A stretch of 64,000 bases of DNA from Abelmoschus esculentus (GCA_035048815.1 JAUCBN010000036.1:4350001-4414000); one strand, 5' to 3'. Shown: positions 25,345 through 37,400, numbered from the stretch's first letter. Program-made: numbers and translations. The notes: generated from the sequence alone by a model not told the origin.

Positions 25345-25831
25345 CTGTATATACATACACATTTAGAAATGCTTCCTCTTCCACTTGCATTTGTCAAGTT
25401 GTAGCTTCTTTAATTAAACTAAGGCAATGAAAGCAATTTGGATTTTCGTTTTCCCTTGCAGGCTTTACTTGTAAGATCAAAGTCTAAACTTGACTACTAT
25501 GTTGCTTGAATGAAGGTGATTTTGATTCTTGTGATTTAATTTTGAGAAAAGTTGTTTCCTATAGTTTTGTTAGAAAACAATTTAAAGGCAAATAACAACA
25601 GTGCTTATTTACTGCGACTAAATTGGATTGTATTAGAATTCTTACTCGATGAGATAATATGAGTATCTTTGACTAGGTTCTACCTGTAGCTGCACAGACA
25701 CAGTCCTACCCTGTGGGGTCTCAGTATACATACTTTAGCTGACTTGACTTGGTCTACGCCGTTTACCTCTTTCTTTTTGATCTCTCCATATTTCTCTCTC
25801 TGCATTTGAAGTGTGACAACCTCCAGCAGCC
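25345..25831. promoter_or_regulatory. Gap between the DUF1068 pseudogene and the C2-domain gene
   Basis: This is 487 bp of noncoding DNA holding the probable promoter and leader of the C2-domain gene starting at 25832. No confident element was identified beyond a CT-rich leader-like stretch at 25767-25803. Confidence 0.4.
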
Positions 25832-26431
25832 ATGGATTGGACCTCTCTGGAACTCAAACTCATCTCCTGCACAGATATCAAAGCCTTCAACTTCTTCCAG
25901 AAACTCTCTTCCTACTCCGTCGTTTCCATGGTGATCATCACTGAACATTCAAAGAAGAAACATAAACACCAAAAGAAGCATCTCCAGCGTCAGAAGACAT
26001 CAATCCAGAGAGGAGGCAACAACCCAGAGTGGAATCAAGTGTTCCAGTTCGACCTCCAAAACGTCCCCCCTGAGGAAATCCATCATCTTTTTCTCAAGTT
26101 CGATCTGCGCGTGGATGGTTTAGTTGATAGAACAATCGGTAAAGTACGCGTTCCTTTGAAGGGCTTGATCGATGAATTTAGTGGTGTTGTGAGATTCCCT
26201 ACTTACCAGGTTCGTGACAGCGATGGAAAGCCTAATGGTGTGCTTAAGTTTTCGTACAAGTTGAAAGGGAAGATCAAAAGGAGTGGAAAATCCCATAGTT
26301 CCTCTGAGAAATTTATCCGGCATCCTTCATCGGAAGATGGTGCTTACAATACTCCTCTGGAGGGTAATTCAAGACCATCCCCGGTGATTCATCCAGGCTT
26401 CTGCTACTTGTTGCAGTCAACTTTACATTGA
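25832..26431 (+). CDS. C2-domain protein, SRC2-like
   Basis: This is a single-exon gene of 199 codons. The N-terminus MDWTSLELKLISCTDIKAFN starts a C2 fold of the plant SRC2/BAP type, which binds membranes, often in response to cold or other stress. Later C2 strands are seen in NNPEWNQVFQFDL (about 62-75), DRTIGKVRVPLKGL and GVLKFSYKLKG (about 140-150). Between the first strands and the NNPEWN motif is a Lys/His-rich insert (SKKKHKHQKKH) where many relatives have a plain loop. Few of the acidic Ca2+-coordinating residues of classical C2 domains are evident, so Ca2+-independent binding is possible. The tail after residue 150 is Ser-rich and short. The ATG at 25832 is well placed after a purine-poor leader, and no intron is needed. 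Confidence 0.85.
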   Translation: MDWTSLELKLISCTDIKAFNFFQKLSSYSVVSMVIITEHSKKKHKHQKKHLQRQKTSIQRGGNNPEWNQVFQFDLQNVPPEEIHHLFLKFDLRVDGLVDRTIGKVRVPLKGLIDEFSGVVRFPTYQVRDSDGKPNGVLKFSYKLKGKIKRSGKSHSSSEKFIRHPSSEDGAYNTPLEGNSRPSPVIHPGFCYLLQSTLH

Positions 26432-27764
26432 TGTTTGGTCTATTAATGTCTAGGACTAGGACAATTGGTTTGTCTCCTTGAGTCTTTGTTGTTATGTTCA
26501 GTTCTCACATACTGTTACTGTTATGATGGAAGATTACTGTATCTGGACTTTGCCTTCCCATTTGTATAGAAATCATATATTATGAATGGAATTCCTGGAT
26601 GGTTTTGAAGATGGCGGATAAATCGGGTGTAAATCGTTTGTCCATTTGACGAAGAAAATAGATATGTCTTTATAAAATAAAGTAATAATTTTCATCAATT
26701 ATAAAATTGAAGAATTCAATTTTAAAATTGAAGTAATTTAAAATATATTTTATGTGTAATTTACGTTTTAAATCATTAAATTTTATTTTCACTTTAAAAA
26801 TTTTAATTATTTAACATCAAATCAATTTGTGGTGCTTTAATATCTTTAATTTAATTTAGTTTGAGTTATTTTAGATGTAAATGTTAAAAAATCACTATCG
26901 TCATTAACAACAATTACTCTCAAAATCGACAACTATTTAGTCTCAAATTACAATATTAAACTTGTTTTAACGTATAGAATTTGAATCTAGCATTTGTTTC
27001 ATCGAAGAATGTCTTGAAACTTACAAATCTCATTTGAATTTTTTTGTTTTTCTCACTTTCGAACACTTTTTTGTGGACTTTAAAATATTTTTGGATAAAA
27101 TAGAGATCGAATTCAGGCTCAATGAATAGAAAAGGAGCGACCTATAAAATCTTGGATTGAATGACTACCATCTATGATCATTGATGGTGACATTCGATGC
27201 CGATAAATAGTGACTCAACAAATAATTAAATTTAATTTTATATTTTAAATTATTTTTATAATTAAATAATAATGCAAAAATATAATAAAATAATTAAGAG
27301 CGATCAAAATAAAAATAATCTAAAAATTTTGATTACTAAATTAAAAAAGATAAAATTAAATAATCAAATTAAAAATAAAAGAATAGTTGAGTGATGTATT
27401 TTACCAAATAAAAATCGTCTCCCATCATTAACTTTAATGATATTTTTTTAAATTTCCGATAACATATTGAAAATAACCAGAAAATTCCTGTATCTTATTC
27501 TTAACGTATTGAGTGATGTATTTTATAAATATTTTGATACATTATTTAATAATAAAGATAATTATATTATTTTTTAAAAAATAATAATAAATTACAAGTT
27601 AACCTATAATCGAACCATAACTGTATTTAACGATTAATGATTAGATTATAATTAACAAAATTTAATAACCGTTATAATGATTAATTGACGGTTAATAAAT
27701 GAACTATTTACTATGAATTCTCGGTTGTTTTCATTTTACACCCCAATGACATGTTGATGAATAG
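26432..27764. other. AT-rich intergenic region with no gene seen
   Basis: This is the 3' flank of the C2-domain gene followed by very AT-rich DNA. No open frame of interest, RNA gene or element boundary was recognised before the LINE target site at 27765. Confidence 0.5.
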
Positions 27765-27776
27765 CCATGACTTTTT
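27765..27776. repeat. Target-site duplication at the 3' end of the LINE
   Basis: ccatgacttttt occurs here, adjoining the T-run that represents the LINE poly-A tail on the minus strand, and again at 30829-30840 next to the truncated 5' end. The T-rich half overlaps the tail, so the exact border is ambiguous. Confidence 0.7.
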
Positions 27777-30700
27777 TTTGCTAATAAAGATTTGAGCGTG
27801 AAGCTAATGATTAATATCAGCTTTTATATTCACCAAGTCTACTATCATATCCGGTGCGGTAGTAAACTCCAAAGTACCAATGGGTGCACCACGGCTCAAG
27901 GCAGCGAGTCTATTGGCCACTTCATTATCTTCTCTAAATATATGACGAACACGAATATTTCATTCACGATTAAGAAGTTTCTGAATAGCCATAACTAAAG
28001 CAATACCTATAAGTGCCTCAAATTCACCATCTATAATCATGACAGCCTCACGACTATCCATTTCTAACTCAATTTGTCTGAATCCAAGCCTCCACGCATT
28101 GACAAGAGCATCATGTGCCCCCCAAAGTTCAGCCAATAATACCGAGCAACAACCAAGACTACGAGAAAAACCAAAAACCTAAGAACCATGTTCAACACGC
28201 AACATACCCCTACAACAGCTTTTTCATTAGACAAGTTCACAACACCATCACTATTAATTTTTATCCAACCTTCAGATGGACATTGCCAATTGGATTCCCT
28301 AGCTTGTCGAATAATAGAATTCCCACTAACATTGGAGAAAGTCTCTCGATACTCTACCGATAAGCTTTGACTAATTTCAACCAGATTATATCGTTCAACA
28401 TAACTTATGTCAAATAAGATATGACACCGCCTCTTTCAAAGAAGCCAACAAATAACCGAGAACCTAGTGTCCCAATCTACTCCCATAGTAGCATAATCAA
28501 AATCAGATGATCCACAAGTATTTAGCTTCAACCATTCAATAAAGGGTAATTCATAGAATAGTCGAATCTTACACTGTGGTACTACGATATTTCACACGCT
28601 CTTTGCTATTGTGCAGTATCTCAAAACATGATCAACGCTTTCAGCTGATGTATTACATATAGTACAAATATCTGATGATATGATATAACGGCGACATCTT
28701 TCAACATTTGTGAGAAGCCGTTGATGGGTTGCAAGCCACATAAAAACTTTCACTCGTTGCGGTAGCTTTAAACCCCAAATTAAATTCCAATCAAAGTTAC
28801 AAACATTTATAAGATTATTCTCCAATGATAAATATGCCGATTTTGAAGAGAATTGATGATCTTTTTTCCATCGCCAGCCCGGTAAATCATGACCCATATG
28901 AACATTCGGAGGTGTATTAGAGTATTAAAGTGAAATATCTTTTGTACCCCTGATGTATATGAGAATGCAGATAGAATAAGATCGTGTGTGCTGCATTCCT
29001 TTTTGAAAGCTATTGACTTTGGGAGAGAGCGGTTAGGATTTTGTTAGTCCGTTACTCAACCAACTCATAGCTCCTTCTTCATTGTATAAATACACCGGTC
29101 TTCTATTGAAGATATTACGATGCTTAATCAATAAAATCTCAGAGAGTACCGTCTCTCTTGTATAAAATCCTAACTGCTCTCTCCCAAACTCAATAGCTTT
29201 TAGAAAGGAATGCAGCACACACGATCCTATTCTATCTGCATTCTCATATACATCAAGGGTACAAAAGACATTTCACTCTAATACTCTAATAAGGTGGAAC
29301 CGTTGCAATTTTATGAAGAACATTAACGGGAAACAAAGAATTTAAGCGAGGCCGGTCCCAATTTTCATTCTCTTGAATCATATCAGAAACTGTTGTCGGT
29401 GTAGGGAATTCATATGACGTGCACGAAAATGCTAAACGCCCCTCTGAATCCAACCAATTATCGTACCAAAAATCTGTGTCTTTCCCGGCACGGATATGCC
29501 AACAAATACTCTCTTTGATATCATCCCAAATGTTGCATACACCATGCCAAAGAGAAGATACATTACCTCGTCTCAAGGAAAATGGTAACACACCATCCAA
29601 CCATATTTTGATTTTAGTACACGAACCCAAAGCTTGTCTTTATCCACAATCAAAGCATGCCCAATTTTCATTAGAAATGCCATATTTTGTTGTTGCATGC
29701 GCTTAAAACCCAAGCCTCCTTCACTTAACTGTTTTGTTAAAATCCATTTAACCAAAGCCAATTTCATTACGTCATTAGATGATCCCCAAACAAATTTGTG
29801 TATAATTTTCTCTATTTCTTCACATACCCCAAACAAACTGCATTATATAAACAGGTATAGCTTGAAGTACAAATTTTGCAAGAGTAATTCGACCTGCCAA
29901 AGATAAAGTTTTTACCATTCAATCAGTCAATTAATTCGTCATACGCTCAAGGAGATAGGCAAAAGTAACTTTGGTTACTCTCTTATGAAAAAGAGGAACC
30001 CCAAGGTATTTGCCGAAATTAGAAACCACCTTAAAACCAAACCGTTCTTCCAATATAAGACGAGTATTCAAAGCACAATTCTTTGAAAAACATATCTGAG
30101 TCTTAGATGTACTAATACGATGTCCAGAAGAGATGCAGTAGGATTTTAAAATCTCTCTAATTATCTCCAATTGATCAATATTTGCCTCGACAAATAAAAT
30201 TAAGTCATCCGCAAAAAATAAGTGCGATAAACCCGGATCAGAACGAGAGAGTGTTATACGCTTCCAGACTCCATTATTAGCACTCTCGATAATGGCTTGG
30301 GATAACCTTTCCATGCAGAGAACAAACAAATAAGGAGACATTGGGTCTCCTTGACGAATACCTCTAATTGGTTTAAAAGTTTCAATAACCTCGTCATTCC
30401 AAAGAATTTGTATAGAGACTGAACGAACACATGTCATGATTAAAGAAATAAACCTTGGTGGAAGTCCTACGGCAAATAATGCTTCTTCAATATAGTTCTA
30501 CTCTAAACGATCATAAGCCTTTTCTAAAATAATATTATCAGTGATTTGTCTTCCTGGGATAAAGCTCGACTGCGAACAATCAATCCAACGGGATAAGAAA
30601 GGTTTCAACCGACAGACCAGAAGTTTGGTGATGATCTTGTAGATGACATTGCATAAACTAATAGGCCTAAATTGACTAATTTGCTCAGGTTGATCCACCT

Positions 30701-30828
30701 TCGGTATTAAGACCAGCAATGTTTGATTTACCCATTCTTCAAGAGATCCACTATCGAAAAAGTTTTTAAACCGAAAAATTGAAGGACCAACTGTCTCCCA
30801 ATTTTTTTGGTAGAAAGTTGCAGGTAAA
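27777..30828 (-). mobile_element. 5'-truncated L1-type LINE with reverse transcriptase and RNase H remnants
   Basis: Read on the minus strand, the element starts abruptly near 30828 inside the reverse transcriptase domain. RT motifs seen are VNQTLLVLIPKV, SQFRPISLCNVIYKIITKLL, SSFIPGRQITDNI (30498-30830), then IRQGDPMSPYLFVLCMERL and the catalytic FFADDLILF near 30194-30222. Next come the zinc-knuckle/zf-RVT type segment (PQRVKVFMWL, CTICNTSAESVDHVLRYC) at 28592-28897 and an RNase H region at about 27820-28360. It ends in a short T-run on the plus strand (poly-A tail). The endonuclease domain is missing. Several frameshifts and stops divide the ORF, so it is dead. A 377-bp MITE interrupts it at 28915-29291. 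Confidence 0.9.
28915..29291. mobile_element. MITE nested within the LINE
   Basis: Perfect 12-bp termini (TATTAGAGTATT and its inverse) begin long inverted arms of about 130 bp that pair through GAATGCAGATAGAATA and GGAATGCAGCACACACGATC. The flanks duplicate 5 bp (aggtg at 28910-28914 and 29292-29296). Removing the element and one duplicate restores the LINE reading (…ATVPP followed by PNVHMGHD), which confirms insertion into the LINE after its arrival. Confidence 0.9.
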
Positions 30829-30840
30829 CCATGACTTTTT
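30829..30840. repeat. Target-site duplication at the truncated 5' end of the LINE
   Basis: ccatgacttttt matches 27765-27776. Beyond it the sequence belongs to the 3' flank of the heat-shock factor gene. Confidence 0.7.
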
Positions 30841-31206
30841 ATTACATTAAAAAATAAAAAAAGTACTAGAAATGAGAAAGGAGGTGAAATTGTGGTAACA
30901 GAATCAGAGTTACAAAATCCCCACCCCTGCTGCAAGAATACAACAGAATCACCCCAACAATGGCAGCAAAACACAGAGAAGGCAAAAGAAAACAAACCAT
31001 GGTTATCATCAGTATGTTTCTCACCTATTATCAGTAGGTTAATTATGGTTTCCGACCTATGAAACATTGCAATTAGTACAAGTATGTCTGTCCTTAATTT
31101 GTAATGGGAAACTAATGGAGTTGAATTCATATATCCGCTGTGGAATTTTTATCACCAAAAAAGACTGAAGAAAACTACACCATGTGGCAATCTAAACTGA
31201 CTGGAT
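30841..31206 (-). other. 3' flank of the heat-shock factor gene
   Basis: This 366-bp stretch between the HsfA4-like stop codon and the LINE probably contains the 3' untranslated region. The Phe-rich open frame reading through it from the LINE is accidental. Confidence 0.5.
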
Positions 31207-32587
31207 CTATTGTGCATATGATGATGTATCGGGAGCTTCGGTCAGAAAACGTTCCCAGAAAACGTCGTTGATGGCACCCGACACCTTATAATCGGTCGCC
31301 CCTGCTTCTAGCTGGTCTTTTGAGGCCTGATCAGTCTCCTGTGGACTAACATGTTCTGAGTTTACACCAAGTACTTCAGAAGATTTTGGGTTGGGATTGA
31401 CAATGTGGTGTAACGATGGTGGAAGAGGATGATAAACAGATGCAGCCAGCTCTGAGGATGTTGAATAAGGGGAGCAAGGGTGTGACGAGGGTGAGCAAAG
31501 TTCGACTTCTACATCCATGTCGTAATCTCCCGAAGATGTCGGTATTTCCGTATTAAAAATTGGAGAAGGCCGTGAGGATGATGTTCCAAAATCGTGTATT
31601 TCTTCCCCTATAGGTTCCCCGATCCTAAGGAACAATGTTTCCCAAAATCTTATAGACGATTCCAGCTCTTCAATCTGTTTCAAGTTCAATCCAAGGTATT
31701 CCTTCTGAGAATCTAAACTATGATGGTGTTCTTCTCTGTTGAAATCATCAGTCAAGTCTTTCATATTCATCAACTTTCTCTTTTTGTTCTGAAATTCGGA
31801 CAGAAAATGGGGTTTGTCTATGATCTGTGACAATGAGGCCATCACTTGTCGTTGTCGATCTTCCATGTGCCGAAACCGCTCGGACAACTTCCTTACATGA
31901 ACCCGAAATTCCTGATTCTCTTTTTGATGACCCTGCAACTGCAACAGAAGTTGTCTCTTCTCATCATTCAAACTCCTGATTGCATCTTCAAGTTCCTCCT
32001 TCTCTTTCTCGGTTAATGGCACAGTGGAGTTTCCCTGGCGATTCGAGGAATGGCTATGAATCGGCTTGCGTCGATAAATGTTCTTTAGAAGATGTTTCTT
32101 CCCTCTTATGAATTCCTCGTTTGCAAACTCCCATTGATCAGGATCTATCTTTCTGAATCCCTGATTAAAAAACATGAACATTCACCTACATGCATGAGAA
32201 GAGAATCACTGCATTGACTGCTAAAAAATCGAACCACAACCGCAGTTTAAATCCCTACTTCGAAGCTAACCGAAAGGAACTCAATTCGATTATACCAAGA
32301 ACAGTAACGAACGATCATGTATATGTAGAAGATGAAACAGAAACAAGCGTTATTAAGTGAAGAAACATTACATAAGTGTTGAGCTGTCGGACAAAACTGG
32401 AGAAGTTATTGTGCTTGAAATATTTGGGGAGCACATCTCTTGAAAAGTCCGGTGGATTCCATACGACAAAACTGTAACCACTTTCACTCCAAGACACCAG
32501 AGATTTGTTGAGTGGATCATCCACCATGTCGTACGTCTTCGTAAGAAAAGGTGTCGGCCCATTACTACTTCCCTGTGATCCTTCCAT
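31207..32587 (-). CDS. HSFA4: Class A4-like heat-shock transcription factor
   Basis: There are two exons, 32372-32587 and 31207-32160, joined across a 211-bp intron at the position conserved in plant Hsf genes (after RQLNTY, before GFRKIDPDQWEF). The product is 389 aa from the ATG at 32587, or 392 from the in-frame ATG at 32596; I prefer 32587 because MEGSQGSS aligns best with A4 N-termini. The DNA-binding domain (about 10-105) includes FLTKTYDMVDDP and FKHNNFSSFVRQLNTY. A coiled-coil HR-A/B region follows from about residue 130, then a basic NLS (NKKRKL), and near the C-terminus an aromatic-acidic AHA activation motif (DVFWERFLTE). These fit class A4, activators tied to oxidative and heat stress. 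No defect is seen. The start region has four clustered ATGs, and a LINE lies just downstream. Confidence 0.93.
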
Positions 32588-33186
32588 TTCATACATTCAT
32601 ACAATAAAACTCTTCAATTTCTTGTTCTTGAAGAAGAACTATGACATAAATAAACCTTTAAACCCAGAAAACAAAACCCCTTTAAGAAGACTAGTTTTAA
32701 TTTTGAATGTTCTTTTGACTTGATAATACCCCTTGTGAGAGACATGGCTTTATAATGTTGGAATATCAAAGATTCAAAGCTTTTCTCATTGGAGTCGTGG
32801 ATTGTCTTGTCCTGTTTTCTTTAGTTTTGAAAATTCTTCAAGACTGGATTCCTTTTGACTGCAGCTATCGGTTCATCCCCTCCAACTTTGACTTGGACCA
32901 CTGCCAAAAATAATGTCTCATAATCCTCCACGTTTACTCTTTACTTTGCTACAGCTTCTATAACGTGGAATTGAAAATCATTCATCATTTTCATTGCCAA
33001 ACTATTCGCATACGTGTTTTTGCTGATCTGAAATTGGTTTTTAAGTTTTTTTAAGTGCTTTTCAGATAGTCAAGGTATTGTTAGTTTGTCTAGAACCGGT
33101 GATCCTTCAAGTGTTGAAATGGTCAAATTCTCTGTAGTAGTAGGTACTTGGGAGGAAGTAGCTGGTTGCAAAGGAAGTAGCTGGTC
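32588..33186 (-). promoter_or_regulatory. Upstream region of the heat-shock factor gene
   Basis: This 600-bp gap separates the Hsf start from the left edge of the protease array, so it should carry the Hsf promoter and leader. Four ATGs lie within 14 nt at 32587-32600. The array repeat begins abruptly at about 33187, where the sequence joins the shared GTAGAATAAGCC-type 3' flank. Confidence 0.5.
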
Positions 33187-33357
33187 GTAGAAATAAGCCA
33201 TCCTTGTAAAGTTGAAACTAGAAGAAGACATTAATATTAAGACATTGGAGTTCCATATAATACAACATCATAGTGTATGTTTGCATAGTTCATGGTAGAT
33301 TCATATATGGTACATTGATATATATACGAAATGAGCGTATTAGAGCTAAAGTTTTTT

Positions 33358-34485
33358 TTAAGCAGTGGGGTAGGATGCTTGCATTGCTATGCCACAAAGA
33401 CCTTCCTTTGCTTCAACATCTCTTTGCATCCTGATGTAGCCTTGTTCACCCCAGCTAGTGCCCCAAGAATTCTTCACCAACCAATACTTAGTCCCATCAT
33501 CATCCTCTCCGTACCCAACAGCCGTCACTCCGTGATCCAGTTCTGTGCCACAGGATCCCGTAAATACACCACCGGAATAGAACTGGAACTCGAACCCGCT
33601 GGCATCGATGGCAACCGAAACAGGTTGGTTCGCAACTGCCTTCTGCAGTGCATCTTCACTATTGGCGGGCACATCTTGGAACCCATTTATGGTAGCTGCA
33701 TGGTTGGCTTCCTCGTTGGCATTGCATGTGCCATCAACTCCCGTGTAAGGGTAGTTGGACTCGGTTGTTAGGCCTTTGTTCTTTTGGATGAATTGGAAGG
33801 CATCGTCCATTAAACCACCTTGACAGCACCTTTGGTGTCGCAGTCGACCAGTTCTTGCTCAGACAAGGAAATCAACGTACCTGTTGTTATCTTGGTCACC
33901 CCTTCCATGGCTGCCACAGCTGAAAACGCCCAACAACATCCTGTGATGGTTTCAGCTTTAGAATTAGTACATTGACAGACAAAAGTTTAAAAAGCTGCAT
34001 AACATTTTAAGAGTATACAAGATTAAGAGCATACCACATTGTGCTTGGTCCTTGATAGGTGTAACAGCTCCTTTCTTTCTCCAATCCACAGTAGAAGGCA
34101 ATGCGGTGACGTTTTCATACATGAATGTAGTAGCCTTGTTGGAACACATGTGCCCCTTGAACCCATTCCTTGAAGCCGTGAACTCTTGGTTTGTTAGATC
34201 TGCAAACTGATTGACAGCAAGGTTGTAAGGCTTGTTATTGTCTTTGTTGAAAGAGTCGATGAGTTCCACGTTTTGTTTGAAAATGTTGAAACGCTTGTGC
34301 CTCTCATTGTCGTCATTGTAAACTCGTCCAAATTTTGACATCCATTGTCTATATCTCTCGTACATTGCTGCATCTTCAAGACCTGTTCGTGAGGTTGCTA
34401 AACCTTCACATACTAAATTCGCACCCACTAAGACTATCAAGGCCAAATATGTGACTAGCTGTTGTATCTGGTTTTTTGAACCCAT
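33358..34485 (-). pseudogene. SAG12-like cysteine protease CP1 (10-nt deletion)
   Basis: Exons are 34035-34485 and 33358-33940. Exon 1 is open and ends KDQAQC, with Ala where most copies have Gly. Exon 2 lacks 10 nt found in the intact copies at the GEDQGCQGG coding position near 33825. The frame therefore shifts and hits a TAA at 33810-33812, just after CDTKG. The downstream half (33358-33810) is otherwise perfectly preserved, including His and Asn of the active site, so the damage is recent. Exon 2 and the 5' flank match CP3, while the intron and the end of exon 1 match CP5. Confidence 0.92.
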
Positions 34486-37400
34486 TCTGATAATAAGAGT
34501 TTTCTGGGATTAGGAGAATGGATGGATGGAAGGATGAGAAACAGGATGATGAATGCTTCCACTTATATACTCCATTATCTTGCCTATCTATTCTCTGTGC
34601 CCTGTAAACTCGTCTGATTCGTAGTTGTCTTCATCATTTAATACATTTGATCAGGCACGCCGACAGTGATGATTATATTGTCCAAATTAAACTTGTGTCC
34701 AAACCAGAATTTGACCCAACTGTTTCCTGTCCATTTTGAGCATTCCTTGTTTTGATAAATCAATTCCATGGCTGCTGCAGGTCAGTTGTGTTTCATTTGG
34801 AAACATGGAGGAGTCTGATTTTGTATTCAAATTACCCTCTGCCCTCCCATAAATCAAACCAAGCAAAACATCAATCTCATCCTGCCGTTTCCTTCGGTAA
34901 GCCCTCTTTGTATATAAATACTACAGACAAAGAAATGTTCAAACTATATATAATCCATTCACAATCAAAATATTATTAACGTATAAATTTACATATATTT
35001 ACGTTACTTTACAAATGATTATAATATCAAAATAAAACAAATTGCAAGCAATGGATTAATTCTAGATATAATTAATATTCATATAAATTTAAATCATAAT
35101 GTTTGATATGATTTGTGACAAATGATGTTAATTAGATTGGATTCATCACCACGGAAAAGAGAAATACTCGCTTATCCTAGGACTATATTAGCTTAAAATT
35201 CTTATACATGCTGTACGTGACAAGATTCAGGGGAGATGAATAAGTGATTAAATAAGGAAACCAGCTAAAGATCTATGCATAAATTTTAATTAATGATTTT
35301 AAATTTTAAATCTTAAATTATAACTTTTAAAAGTTAAATCATATCCATAATTCTCTAAAATTCTAACTTAAATCATAAACTTAATTTTTTTAGTAATACG
35401 TAAAAATGGCTCAAAAAAATATAAAAGATTTTTATTTTGTTTGAAGGATGGTGAAACATCGATGCATAGAATAAAAATTTTCTACCGTTATTTATGCCCC
35501 CACTGTAAATCAAGTTTAGGGTCTAACATAGAAATTATTTACCCTTAACTATGTCTCTATGGATGTCCCGCTTTAGAAAAGTGAGTTTAGGATTTAAAGT
35601 TATGATTTATAGTTAAAATTTAAAAAATTAATTATGTATTTTATAGGATGTAAGTTTAGGGCGTATTTAAGATTAAAATTTTGCGACTTTAATATAAGTT
35701 ACAGGAGGCATACTTAGCGACAAGTGATTTTTGTTCTAGGTATAAAATTTGACCTAGGGTGCAGGGTCTAAGATAAATATAAACAACAGGAGAGCATCAG
35801 CTATGAGATTAGGGATCCTAAGTGGTCAAGCACACGATAAGTCTAGTGTAACTTAGGTACAAGATCTAGTCAGATAGGATGCACAACAAGTCATGTGCAC
35901 TCGCTTTGGCTACTGGCGCACGCCCACTCGTAGGGGCAACGAGTCGATCATTTTTCGGAGGTCGGATATCGACGACAAGCTCTAGTCTCTTAGTCTTCGG
36001 ATGATGGTTTCGATGGTGATCTCTTTTTATAGCGATGACGATTGAAGCTTGTCGAACCAACTCTTTTTAAATTTTCTTTTCATTGTCTTGACGAATAATG
36101 ACTGAGACGATTACACGACAACTATCGTTGGGTTCGTCTCGGTGAGATTTTTTCAATATTACTAACAATGAGAGTCACGGTAGATCTAGTGACAGAGAAT
36201 TGAAGTTGAAAATTTTCTCCTATTTTTATCTATTTTCTCTCCCTCTCTCTCTCTCTCAAATATCTTCCTAAATAGTAAAACAAATGAATATTTATAACCA
36301 CTAAATCAATTAGTGAATCAGAATAAGTGTAACTTTTTCTTTAAATAGATAATGAGTGTCCAGTACATCAAAAATAAATACTTACTTGAAGCTAAGATTT
36401 TATAATAGTGCTAGCATGATCAAACCCACAAAAAGCGATTTAAAAATATAGAAGTTTGGTGATTAGACAAATTCAAACCAACATAGTTCTCGGCATATAG
36501 GTCCAAGAATTAGATCATCTTTCTTCGAAAGATAAATCTACATCAATCTCAAATAACTCGAATTATTGATAATCCACCATTAATTCAGTTTCTCTTTATT
36601 AATAAATAATCAATAAATGATTAATCCATGTTATCAAGATTAAAATCTTAAATAATCCATTTAAGAATTCAAATCGATAAAATAATTTTGCTATATTAAG
36701 AGATCTAATGAACATAAATATCAAAGTATTAATATGTTCACTTTACTAAATTGGGTATATAACAATACTTAGCATCATTTCCTGTTAAAACGCTCTAATT
36801 TTGCACATATCATGACGTTTATTAAAACAATGCCATAATAGAGAAAATCACAAGATTTATTAAAAAGGACTGCAATATTTATCTACTATAACAATATTTG
36901 TAAAAAAGCGTCACAAGAATGAGCTTTTAGCGATATTTTATTTACAAGCGTCGTAGGCGATAACTTTTAGTAACATTTTCATATAAAACGCCACGTGAGG
37001 GAATACAACTTCTACTCTACCTTACCCGATCCCCAGATAAATTTCTCACACCATCCCTAATCTAAGTCATCACTCACCCCTTCACCATTTTACATTGGCT
37101 AGATTCCAAACTTTGGCTTTCCCCGCTCGTTTGTCTCTAAGTTTTGCCACAACAAACTTTTGGCTTTCCCCTGCTTGTTTCTAAGTTTTTCAGTAGCAAA
37201 GTTCGGGTTTCCTTTTCTCTTTTCATCACTACTTTAAATTTTAATCCAAAATTAATGAAAAACGATTTTGACATTGTTTCTTTAATAGTGGAACACATAT
37301 ACTTAAAATTAAGCGAAAACTAAAATAATAAAATTACGACATTGATTTTTATATTCAGAACTTCCATATCGACTATAGTAGAATAAGCCATCCTTGTAAA

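Noticed and set aside
33331..33771. Long plus-strand ORFs (142-162 codons) opposite exon 2 of every protease copy
   Set aside because: They mirror the conserved protease exon and change exactly as it does. They have no start context, promoter or family resemblance. Conservation comes from the sense strand.
36936..37000. Palindromic GCGTC/GCCGT-like motifs in each spacer as possible regulatory sites
   Set aside because: They look like decayed ends of an older transposon copied along with the spacers. Repetition reflects duplication rather than selection.
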